Assembly (NCBI GenBank): GCA_030038335.1 | Contig: JASHPC010000169.1 | Span: forward strand, 1-6,597 | DNA: 6,597 nucleotides | Direction of reading: 5' to 3' | DNA from: Vulcanimicrobiota bacterium | GTDB lineage: Bacteria; Vulcanimicrobiota; Vulcanimicrobiia; Vulcanimicrobiales; Vulcanimicrobiaceae | In this document: positions 1-5,660 of the stretch, one piece after another | Position numbering within the stretch: position 1 is the stretch's first letter | How the letters are laid out: every line of letters begins with the position of its first letter | Notes under the pieces: generated by a model | What the model saw: the letters and a program-made list of their open reading frames with translations, nothing else | What the model was told of the DNA's origin: nothing | The model's database searches: none | Program-made: the position numbers and the translations under genes

Positions 1-967
1 TCGCGCACTCGACGCTGATTCGCTCGACGAGCGCGCGATACTCCTCGACGTCGCTTCCTCCGCGCCCGGTGACGATCGCCTCGATGCCGTGCACCGCTCG
101 TTCGTAGGCACTGCGAGCGCGCGCCTCGCCGGTCGCACGAGCGATGGGCCGCAACGCTCGTTCCCGCCATTGCAAGCGCGCGGGCGCGCGCCCGCCCGGT
201 CGTGCGAGCTCCCAGAGAAGCGAGCACTCAGAAGCAAGCGCCGATAGCAGCGGAACGGCCGCGCCACGATCCGCGTCGAACATCTCGCCTGCGATCGTCA
301 ACGCGTCGGCGACTCTTCCTTCTACGAGGGCTCCTGCATATCGCCACGCTTTTGGATCCTCGATGACGAGACTTTCCCGCTCGAGGTCGGCCAGCGTGAC
401 GCGCTTTCCGGAGATCGTGAGTTTCTCGAGATCGTTCTTTACGGACGCAAGATCCGCCGCGCCTGCAACGAGCGCAGCAATCGCGCGCGGCTCTGCAGTC
501 GCGCCAGCGTCCTTAAGGGTCTCCGTGACGAAGCGCCTACGCGTTTCCTCGTTCGCCGTCGTGTCAATGCGCAAAGCAGCGCGCCCCGCGATTGCGCCGA
601 GCGCTTGCGGGCGTTGAGAACGCGGCGACAACAGGTCGACGATGACGAGCGTGTTGCCCTCGGGAACGCTTTCCGCAGCATCCATGAGCGAGCGCCGCTC
701 CGCGGCACGCAGCGTCTGCGCGTCGGAGACGACGATGACGCGGCGCTCCGCGAGAAACGGCATCGCCTGCACCGCCTCACGCACCGCGCTCGCATCTCCT
801 ATGTCAGCGGGACCGAATCGCGATAGATTGAGATCTCGCAGGTCGCCGGGAAGTAGCCGATCGAGAAGCGTCGCAAGCGCGCGATCCGCCAACGCTTGCT
901 CTTCGCCTTCGACGATGACGAGCCGACCGATCGGTGGCGCCTTATCGAGAAACTCGTAGAACTTCAT
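1..967 (-). CDS. holA: DNA polymerase III delta subunit (clamp loader), 3' end cut by window edge
   Basis: Delta opens the beta sliding clamp as part of the cytoplasmic clamp-loader complex during chromosome replication. Reading the minus strand from ATG at 967 gives 322 residues with no stop before the edge, close to the usual family length of roughly 320-350, so only the last few residues are missing. Family features seen: an N-terminal FYEFLD segment, LVIVEGEEQALADRAL (residues 16-31), AMPFLAERRVIVVSDAQTL (68-86, the conserved 'Pf..rR.v.v' strand), VPEGNTLVIVD (101-111), and DLASVKNDLEKL (172-183), typical of the end of the AAA+-like part. The rest is the helical collar domain. The start lies inside the end of mtnA (26-nt overlap), with only a weak GAAG upstream, so translational coupling is likely. 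An in-frame GTG four codons upstream (979) is a possible alternative start. The C-terminal half is rich in Arg and Ala, as expected in a GC-rich genome. Confidence 0.93.
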   Translation of the reverse strand, partial: MKFYEFLDKAPPIGRLVIVEGEEQALADRALATLLDRLLPGDLRDLNLSRFGPADIGDASAVREAVQAMPFLAERRVIVVSDAQTLRAAERRSLMDAAESVPEGNTLVIVDLLSPRSQRPQALGAIAGRAALRIDTTANEETRRRFVTETLKDAGATAEPRAIAALVAGAADLASVKNDLEKLTISGKRVTLADLERESLVIEDPKAWRYAGALVEGRVADALTIAGEMFDADRGAAVPLLSALASECSLLWELARPGGRAPARLQWRERALRPIARATGEARARSAYERAVHGIEAIVTGRGGSDVEEYRALVERISVECA

Positions 968-1988
968 CGATCGCTTCACGATAGGGCGGACGTAGAATCC
1001 CGCGTTCGGTGACGAAGGCCGTGACGAGATGGTGCGGCGTCACGTCGAATGCCGGATTGAAGACGCGCGCTTCCGGATGCGCGGAAGGTGCCGTTCGAAA
1101 CGCAGTCACCTCCGACGGCGCGCGTTGCTCGATCGGGATGTCTGCGCCGGTCTCGATCCGCGCGTCGAACGTCGAGAGCGGCGCCGCGACGTAAAACGGA
1201 ATTCCGTGGTGTGACGCGAGCACGGCAAGCGCGTACGTGCCGATCTTGTTCGCCGTGTCGCCGTTGCGCGCGATGCGATCCGCGCCGACGAGCACGAGAT
1301 CGATCTCCTCGCGCGCCATCGCAACTGCGGCCGCACTATCGACTTGCAGCACCGCTTCCACGCCGGCACTGCGAAGCTCGAACTCGGTGAGCCTTGCGCC
1401 TTGCAGCAGCGGACGCGTCTCGTTTACGAACACTGTCGGCTGCTTTCCGTCGCGATGCGCGGCGATGATGATGCCGAGTGCCGTCCCCTGTCCGGCTGTT
1501 GCAATTCCGCCCGTGTGACAGTGCGTGATAACGCGCGCACGATCGCACATCAGCGCCGCGCCGTGTCGTGCGATCGCGGCATCGACCGCCTCCTGTTCGC
1601 GATGAATCGCTTCCGCCTCGGCGAGCATGTCCTTCGACGCCAAGACGCGATCGACGGCCCACGCGAGATTCACGGCTGTCGGACGCGCCGCGCGGACGCG
1701 AGCGGCCGCCGCCAAGAACGCGTTGTCGTCCGAAACTGTCCGCCGCAGCAGTGCGATGCCGTATGCGCCGAAGACGCCGATGCAGGGAGCGCCACGCACC
1801 GCAAGCGACGCGATCGCGGCGACGATCTCATCGGCGTTGCGAGCGCGCTCCACCCGTATCTCGAACGGCAGCGCGCGTTGATCGAGAAACCGGATCCCAT
1901 CGCCGTCCCACGCGACGGCTGGCGGAAGACTAGACTCCGGCAGGAACGCGAGACGTGTAGCAGTCGCGGCAGTAGACCGGGCGGTCAC
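942..1988 (-). CDS. mtnA: S-methyl-5-thioribose-1-phosphate isomerase
   Basis: This enzyme converts 5-methylthioribose-1-phosphate to 5-methylthioribulose-1-phosphate in the cytoplasmic methionine salvage pathway. The 348-residue product matches the full family. It has LAVRGAPCIGVFGAYG (62-77, phosphate/substrate loop), THCHTGGIATAGQGTALG (155-172) with the catalytic Cys157, NETRPLLQGARLTEFEL (189-205), VGADRIARNGDTANKIG (234-250) with the catalytic Asp237 and the N247-K248 pair, then IPFYVAAPLSTFD (263-275). The spacing of 80 between Cys and Asp equals that in B. subtilis MtnA (C160/D240). The start is GTG at 1988, with no clear Shine-Dalgarno. It lies inside the zinc-ribbon gene (59-nt overlap), and no other ATG/GTG/TTG occurs before the conserved AWDGDGIRFLDQ segment. 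Unusual: most MtnA proteins have Asn after the catalytic Cys (CN.G), whereas this one has His158. Related aldose-phosphate isomerases of the eIF2B-like superfamily are less likely. No other mtn gene is in the window. Confidence 0.95.
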   Translation of the reverse strand: MTARSTAATATRLAFLPESSLPPAVAWDGDGIRFLDQRALPFEIRVERARNADEIVAAIASLAVRGAPCIGVFGAYGIALLRRTVSDDNAFLAAAARVRAARPTAVNLAWAVDRVLASKDMLAEAEAIHREQEAVDAAIARHGAALMCDRARVITHCHTGGIATAGQGTALGIIIAAHRDGKQPTVFVNETRPLLQGARLTEFELRSAGVEAVLQVDSAAAVAMAREEIDLVLVGADRIARNGDTANKIGTYALAVLASHHGIPFYVAAPLSTFDARIETGADIPIEQRAPSEVTAFRTAPSAHPEARVFNPAFDVTPHHLVTAFVTERGILRPPYREAIDEVLRVSR

Positions 1989-2226
1989 CGCGCGGACGGA
2001 ACGGAACGGTCGTGTTCACGCCGCATTGCGCGCAAACGGTTTCGAAGCTCGGCCTTGCGCTGTGACGCGGGCCGGCATCGCCGCTCTGCGCGCGCCGAGC
2101 CTGTCGGCAGTCGCGGCAGCGCGCGGGCTGATTTGCAAATCCGCGCTCGGCAAAAAACTGTTGCTCGCGAACGCTGAACACGAACTGATTTCCGCAATCT
2201 TTGCAGGTGAGAATTCTATCTTCCAA
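1930..2226 (-). CDS. Small double zinc-ribbon protein (four CxxC pairs), function unknown
   Basis: This 98-residue product has two halves, each with two CxxC knuckles. The first half is CKDC at 8-11 and CRDC at 37-40, around GNQFVFSVREQQFFAERGF, which matches the 'probable zinc-ribbon' type (zf-trcl-like). The second half is CAQC at 65-68 and CRDC at 86-89, around VPFRPRGDRPVY, which matches the CxxC-x17-CxxC type. A basic, disordered-looking linker (41-60) joins them. Each half should bind one Zn2+. Such proteins are annotated in several environmental phyla without an assigned role, and nucleic-acid or ribosome-associated binding is only a guess. I chose the TTG start at 2226 because the conserved domain begins right after it (EDRILTCKDCG) and a GGAG lies 5 nt upstream. 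The longer open frame upstream runs back into ribH in a shadow frame and looks non-coding there. The gene ends inside mtnA. Confidence 0.85.
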   Translation of the reverse strand: MEDRILTCKDCGNQFVFSVREQQFFAERGFANQPARCRDCRQARRAQSGDAGPRHSARPSFETVCAQCGVNTTVPFRPRGDRPVYCRDCYTSRVPAGV

Positions 2227-2231
2227 GACGA

Positions 2232-2244
2232 CTCCGAAGCCTCC
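2232..2244 (-). promoter_or_regulatory. Ribosome-binding site for the zinc-ribbon gene
   Basis: On the minus strand a GGAG (2235-2232) sits 5 nt before the TTG start at 2226, and a second, stronger GGAGG (2244-2240) lies just upstream. They support the TTG start over longer alternatives. The stronger motif falls in the 3' arm of an imperfect small hairpin (2239-2262, GCCTC/GAGGC plus CGA/TCG). The hairpin could mask it, but it is weak. The 77-nt gap after ribH (2227-2303) holds nothing else I can recognise: no T-tract terminator and no convincing promoter. Confidence 0.5.
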
Positions 2245-2303
2245 GAGTGACTGATTCGAGGCCCCTTGTATGCGACCAATCCGGCCCAATCCCTGCGGTG
2301 TTT

Positions 2304-2762
2304 TTACGTCGCTGAGAGCACCGCCGCGGCGAGGGCGGCGTGGTAGCCTTTGTCCCCGCGTTGCGCATCCGCGCGCTCGCGCGCCTGCTCGAGCGTATGC
2401 GTCGTGAGGACGCCGAATCCAATCGGAACGCCGGTGGATAACTGCACGTCCATGATGCCGCGCGCGCACTCGCCCGCGACGAACGTAAAGTGCGGCGTCT
2501 CCCCCTGTACCACCGCGCCGAGCGCGACGACCCCGTCAAAGTTTTCTGCCTCGATGAGGTTGCGGCAGAGCAGCGGAATTTCAAAACAGCCCGGCACGGT
2601 GAAGAGCGCGACGTCCTCGTCGCGCACGCCGCACTCGCGAAGCGCGCGCCGGGCGCCGTCGACGAGCGCGTCGCAGACGTCGGGATAGAAACGCGCCGCG
2701 ACGATCGCGAAGCGCTTTCCCGCGCAGTTGGGCAGAGCGACGGTCCGCTGTTCCGGCTTCAG
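2304..2762 (-). CDS. ribH: 6,7-dimethyl-8-ribityllumazine synthase
   Basis: RibH condenses 5-amino-6-ribitylaminouracil with 3,4-dihydroxy-2-butanone 4-phosphate to give the direct precursor of riboflavin; family members form pentamers or icosahedral capsids. Using a CTG start the product is 152 residues, normal for the family. Motifs: KRFAIVAARFYPDV (16-29), VPGCFEIPL (56-64), LGAVVQGETPHFTFV (81-95, with catalytic His91), and PIGFGVLTTHTLEQARERA (113-131, including the phosphate-site Arg130), then DKG (137-139) where NKG is common. CTG at 2762 is preferred because no ATG, GTG or TTG occurs in this frame between the end of ribBA and residue 46, which is already deep in the domain, while AGAGGA sits 7 nt upstream. 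The CTG overlaps the ribBA TGA, so the two genes are translationally coupled. The substrate made by the RibB domain of the upstream gene feeds this enzyme directly. Confidence 0.95.
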   Translation of the reverse strand: MKPEQRTVALPNCAGKRFAIVAARFYPDVCDALVDGARRALRECGVRDEDVALFTVPGCFEIPLLCRNLIEAENFDGVVALGAVVQGETPHFTFVAGECARGIMDVQLSTGVPIGFGVLTTHTLEQARERADAQRGDKGYHAALAAAVLSAT

Positions 2763-4186
2763 GTAGCGGTCCTCTTCGTTTGTTCCCCGCCACCCTCGAA
2801 AAGATGACCGAGTTTTGCGCGCTTCGTTTCGATGTACCGCCGGTTGTGCGGCGTCGTCCGCGTGTGCAGCGGTACGCGCGCCGTAATGGCGAGGCCGTAG
2901 CCTTCGAGGCCGAATATCTTTCGCGGGTTGTTCGTGATGACGCGCATCTCGCGGACGCCAAGGTCCTGCAAGATCTGGGAGCCGATGCCGTAGTCGCGTT
3001 TGTCGACCGGCAATCCGAGCGCGACGTTCGCCTCGACCGTATCCGCTCCACGGTCTTGCAGCTCGTATGCGCGCAGCTTGTTCGCAAGCCCGATGCCGCG
3101 CCCTTCCTGACGCAGGTAGAGAAAGACGCCGCGTCCCTCCTGCGCGATCATCTCCATCGCTCCGTCTCGTTGCGCCGCGCAATCGCAACGCAGCGAGTGC
3201 AATGCGTCTCCCGTAAGACACTCCGAGTGCACGCGCACGAGCAGGTCCTTGCCGCTGCCGATCTCACCCATGACGAGCGCGACGTGCGTGTTCTGGTCGA
3301 CGGTGTTCTCGTACGCCGTGCCCCGCCACATGCCGGTCGTCGTCGGTAGATCGAACTCGGCGACTCTCTTCACCAAACGTTCCGTGCGCATGCGATACGC
3401 GATAAGATCTTTTACCGTCACGAGCTTGATGCCGTGACGATCCGCGAATGCGCGCAGTCCGTCGCGGCGCTCCATCGTGCCGTCGTCGGCCATGATCTCG
3501 CAGATGACGCCCGCGGGATAGAGCCCAGCGAGACGCGCCAGGTCGACGGCCGCTTCGGTCTGACCGGCGCGCACGAGCACGCCGCCCTCGCGAGCTCGCA
3601 ACGGAAACGTATGGCCCGGTCGTAAGAAGTCCGACGGCTTCGCGTCGGGATCGAGAAGCCTCTTCACCGTTGCCGCGCGATCGCTCGCCGAAATGCCCGT
3701 CGTCGTGAGGCCTCGCGCTTCGACGGAAACGGTGAACGCAGTCTCGTGCACCGCGGTGTTGTCGTTAACCATCTGCGGCAAATGGAGCTCTTCCAGGCGG
3801 CTTCCGGGCAACGGCACGCAGATGAGGCCGCCGCCGTAGCGCCGCATGAAGTTGATCGCTTCCGCGGTCACCATCTGCGCGGCCATGACGAGATCGCCTT
3901 CGTTCTCGCGATCCTCGTCATCGAGGACGACGACCATCTTGCCTGCGCGCACGTCAGCGATTGCGTCTTCAATCGAATCGAATGGATTCGCCTCGAGCGC
4001 GATCTCTTGCCCCAGCACCGGAAAGACATGCGTCAACCGCTGAAGCGTGCGGTACGACGGCTCGCGCCGCCCTGAACGAAGCAACGAAATCGCCGACTCC
4101 GTAAGTCCCGAACGCTCGGCCAGCTCGGTACCGGAAACACCGGCGGCTTCCATCGCCTCCCCTAGACGATCGGCAAAGCTCTTCAC
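2759..4186 (-). CDS. ribBA: RibBA (DHBP synthase / GTP cyclohydrolase II) with an N-terminal Xre-type HTH domain
   Basis: This bifunctional enzyme starts both branches of riboflavin synthesis: RibB turns ribulose-5-phosphate into 3,4-dihydroxy-2-butanone 4-phosphate, and RibA opens GTP. It has 475 residues against roughly 400 for ordinary RibBA; the surplus is an HTH at residues 3-58 (ELAERSGLTESAISLLRSG, 21-39, covers the DNA-contacting helices). RibB spans about 68-270: DDEDRENEGD (89-98), HETAFTV (147-153), RPGHTFPLRAREGG (189-202), GQTEAAVDLARLAG (208-221), GVICEI (226-231). Gln209 replaces the His that is a metal ligand in E. coli RibB (H153). RibA spans about 271-465 and looks intact: zinc cysteines C323, C334, C336 in E. 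coli spacing, RQEGRGIGLANKLRAY (359-374), VDKRDYG (394-400), TNNPRK (418-423). The start is GTG at 4186. No ATG/GTG/TTG lies near the HTH/RibB junction, so the fusion is encoded as one chain. The promoter suggests a leaderless mRNA. Confidence 0.95.
   Translation of the reverse strand: MKSFADRLGEAMEAAGVSGTELAERSGLTESAISLLRSGRREPSYRTLQRLTHVFPVLGQEIALEANPFDSIEDAIADVRAGKMVVVLDDEDRENEGDLVMAAQMVTAEAINFMRRYGGGLICVPLPGSRLEELHLPQMVNDNTAVHETAFTVSVEARGLTTTGISASDRAATVKRLLDPDAKPSDFLRPGHTFPLRAREGGVLVRAGQTEAAVDLARLAGLYPAGVICEIMADDGTMERRDGLRAFADRHGIKLVTVKDLIAYRMRTERLVKRVAEFDLPTTTGMWRGTAYENTVDQNTHVALVMGEIGSGKDLLVRVHSECLTGDALHSLRCDCAAQRDGAMEMIAQEGRGVFLYLRQEGRGIGLANKLRAYELQDRGADTVEANVALGLPVDKRDYGIGSQILQDLGVREMRVITNNPRKIFGLEGYGLAITARVPLHTRTTPHNRRYIETKRAKLGHLFEGGGEQTKRTAT
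2770..2775 (-). promoter_or_regulatory. Ribosome-binding site for the CTG start of ribH
   Basis: AGAGGA on the minus strand, inside the last codons of ribBA, ends 7 nt before the CTG at 2762-2760. It decides the start of ribH, since no conventional start codon is available nearby. Confidence 0.6.
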
Positions 4187-4192
4187 CCTTCG

Positions 4193-4221
4193 AGCCTAGG
4201 CCGCCGCTTGACAAATGTCAA
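4193..4221 (-). promoter_or_regulatory. Sigma-70-type promoter of the ribBA operon
   Basis: On the minus strand a perfect -35 TTGACA (4221-4216) is followed by a 17-nt spacer and the -10 TAGGCT (4198-4193). Only six bases separate the -10 from the GTG start at 4186, so transcription should begin at, or within a base or two of, the start codon. No usable Shine-Dalgarno precedes the GTG, which fits a leaderless message. The -10 matches the consensus at three of six positions, so the -35 carries the call. Confidence 0.6.
4208..4221. promoter_or_regulatory. Candidate operator: perfect 14-bp palindrome over the ribBA -35
   Basis: TTGACAAATGTCAA is a perfect inverted repeat with 6-bp arms and a 2-bp AA centre; its minus-strand left arm is the -35 hexamer. 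Compact palindromes of this size are typical binding sites for dimeric Cro/Xre-type HTH proteins. A protein bound here would block RNA polymerase at the ribBA promoter. The HTH of RibBA itself is the obvious candidate, by inference only. The palindrome also puts TTGACA on the plus strand, but the hexamer 17 nt further on (TGTCAT) is a poor -10. Confidence 0.55.
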
Positions 4222-4228
4222 ATTTCGC

Positions 4229-4317
4229 CTTGTCATCCCGAGCGTAGGCGCGCAGCGCCGAAGTCGAGGGACCTCCACCTGTCACCCGAGCGCAGGCGCT
4301 ACGCTCGGGATGACAAG
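4229..4317. repeat. 89-bp intergenic inverted-repeat element
   Basis: The outer arms are perfect 19-bp inverted repeats, CTTGTCATCCCGAGCGTAG (4229-4247) and its complement (4299-4317). Inside is an imperfect direct copy of the left arm at 4280-4299, which differs from 4231-4251 by one deletion and one substitution. Between them lies an AAGTCGAGGGACCT stretch (4261-4274). As RNA or extruded DNA it would form a long hairpin. Strings of the 'TCATCCCGAGCG...GTCGAGGGACCT' kind are familiar as dispersed intergenic repeats in GC-rich environmental bacteria, so this is probably one copy of a family. It fills much of the 187-bp gap between the divergent ribBA and MFS genes. No transposase or protein-coding capacity is seen. 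The rest of the gap (4318-4373) has no clear promoter. Confidence 0.8.
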
Positions 4318-4373
4318 CTCCTGCATTACGAAAACAGCCCCGCTATGAACGTCGGCTCCGTGAGAACCCGATT

Positions 4374-5639
4374 ATGAAGCCAAAGCCGAAGCGAAACGCT
4401 GCCGTCATTTTCGTCCTCGTGACGATCGCGCTGGATATGCTCGCGCTTGGCATGATCGCTCCCGTTTTTCCGAAGCTGGTCATGCTCTTCACTGGCACTC
4501 CGGCGTCGGCAGCGGAGTACGTAGGCGTCTTTGGCGTGGTGTGGGCTGCGATGCAGTTTGTCTGCTCGCCGCTCTTGGGCATGCTCTCCGATCGTGTCGG
4601 GCGCAGGCCCGTTATTCTCATCTCCAATGCCGCGACCGCAATCGACAACGTCATCATGGCGCTTGCGCCGTCTCTTGGATGGCTCTTTCTCGGCAGAGTC
4701 ATCTCCGGCGGCGCAACGGCGTCGGTCTCCGTTGCGAGCGCGTATATCGCCGACGTCACGGAGCCAAGCCAACGCGCGAAGGCATACGGATACATTGGGA
4801 GCGCGTTCGGCGTTGGATTTATCATCGGCCCCGCGCTTGGCGGTGCACTCGGACAACTTGGGCCCCGCGTACCCTTCTGGGCTGCTGCGGCGTTCAGCCT
4901 CGCAAACTTTCTCTATGGTTACTTTGTGATGCCGGAATCGCTGCGTCCGGAGCATCGCAAGGCGCGCCTCGACTGGAAACGCGCAAATCCGTTTGGCTCC
5001 GTCTCGCTTCTCAAGCGGCACCGCGAGCTTTACGGACTGACGCTCGCGCAGTTTTTCGAGTTCGTCTCGCACGAAGCGTACGTCACCATTTGGGTGCTCT
5101 TCTGCATCGCAGCGTTCGAGTGGAGCTCGGCGCAGATCGGCGTAACGCTCGCCTTCGTCGGGATAACCTCCGCCCTGTCGTCGACGTTTCTCGTCGGCCC
5201 TGTCGTTCAAAAAATCGGCGAGCGGCGAACGCTCCTTTTCGGCCTCGTCGCCGGCACGATCTCGTTCGCGCTCCTCGGCATGGCAACACCCATACTCTTT
5301 TTCGCAGGCATCATCGTCGGCGCACTGGCCATTTACGGCCCGCCGGCGCAAGCGCTGCTGACACGCCGCGTGGGGCCGGACGAGCAGGGCGAGTTGCAAG
5401 GCGCTCTCGCCTGCGTCCAAGGTATCGCCACAATGATCGGCCCCGCGCTTTTCGCGTACGTGTTTGCGGCATCCAATGGAAAGTGGGGCGACTGGCACAT
5501 GCCTGGAGCGGCGTGGTTCGTCGCAGCGGTTCTCTCCCTGATCTCACTTGCCGTCGCCGCCGTCGTGACGACGCGCTCTGATGACGTCGTCCTACCCGCC
5601 CCAGAGGCAGCCGCTCCCCTGATTGTCGAAGAACCATAA
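4374..5639 (+). CDS. TetA-like (TCR/Tet family, DHA1) MFS drug:H+ antiporter
   Basis: This is an inner-membrane proton-driven efflux protein of 421 residues, the usual length for the family. It has about 12 hydrophobic segments in two halves around a charged central loop (about 190-216). Family motifs: LDMLALGMIAPVFPKL (20-35, with Asp21 in TM1 as in TetA), motif A GMLSDRVGRRPV (69-80), GRVISGGATASVSVASAYIADV (107-128, TM4), and the antiporter motif C around GFIIGPALGGALG (148-160). The second half carries the short equivalent VVQKIGERR (277-285) after TM8. The tail (402-421) is acidic and proline-rich. The substrate cannot be told from sequence; tetracycline is only one possibility, since many relatives export other drugs or metabolites. 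The start is ATG at 4374 with a poor Shine-Dalgarno (GAGAA). It is divergent from ribBA and probably cotranscribed with the following gene. Confidence 0.9.
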   Translation: MKPKPKRNAAVIFVLVTIALDMLALGMIAPVFPKLVMLFTGTPASAAEYVGVFGVVWAAMQFVCSPLLGMLSDRVGRRPVILISNAATAIDNVIMALAPSLGWLFLGRVISGGATASVSVASAYIADVTEPSQRAKAYGYIGSAFGVGFIIGPALGGALGQLGPRVPFWAAAAFSLANFLYGYFVMPESLRPEHRKARLDWKRANPFGSVSLLKRHRELYGLTLAQFFEFVSHEAYVTIWVLFCIAAFEWSSAQIGVTLAFVGITSALSSTFLVGPVVQKIGERRTLLFGLVAGTISFALLGMATPILFFAGIIVGALAIYGPPAQALLTRRVGPDEQGELQGALACVQGIATMIGPALFAYVFAASNGKWGDWHMPGAAWFVAAVLSLISLAVAAVVTTRSDDVVLPAPEAAAPLIVEEP

Positions 5640-5649
5640 GCACTCACGT

Positions 5650-5656
5650 AGGAGGT
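5650..5656 (+). promoter_or_regulatory. Strong ribosome-binding site for the six-TM protein gene
   Basis: AGGAGGT ends 4 nt before the ATG at 5661. It favours that start over the in-frame GTG at 5655, which lies inside the Shine-Dalgarno itself. It is the best ribosome-binding site in the window. Confidence 0.85.
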
Positions 5657-5660
5657 GCTC

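Noticed and set aside
180..195. 16-bp perfect GC-only palindrome
   Set aside because: It lies within holA coding for Gly-Arg-Ala-Pro-Ala-Arg and is explained by GC-rich codons; no sign of a site function.
1344..2177. 277-codon plus-strand open frame antisense to mtnA and the zinc-ribbon gene
   Set aside because: Arg-rich product without motifs, lying wholly opposite two well-supported genes.
2227..2469. Zinc-ribbon protein extended to 179 residues
   Set aside because: The extension overlaps the conserved end of ribH in another frame, and the zinc-ribbon domain begins right after the TTG at 2226, which has its own ribosome-binding site.
2304..3221. ribH read as a 305-residue protein from an ATG inside ribBA
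   Set aside because: The extra N-terminal 150 residues are the shadow of the RibA coding sequence, Arg/Ala-rich and without motifs; ribH homology begins near the CTG at 2762.
4208..4236. Plus-strand promoter from the palindrome (TTGACA, 17 nt, TGTCAT)
   Set aside because: The -10 is weak and the transcript would have to pass through the long hairpin before the MFS gene; kept only as a possibility of shared control.
4321..4349. Plus-strand promoter for the MFS gene (CTGCAT, 17 nt, TATGAA)
   Set aside because: The -35 matches the consensus too poorly to call; only the -10-like TATGAA is reasonable.
4187..4373. FMN (RFN) riboswitch upstream of ribBA
   Set aside because: None of the conserved RFN helices can be recognised, and the promoter lies so close to the start codon that no leader RNA would exist.
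4326..5498. Long open frame of 390 codons antisense to the MFS gene
   Set aside because: Its product is a highly charged, compositionally odd protein without any recognisable domain, and it mirrors the codon pattern of the real transporter gene; a typical GC-rich shadow frame.
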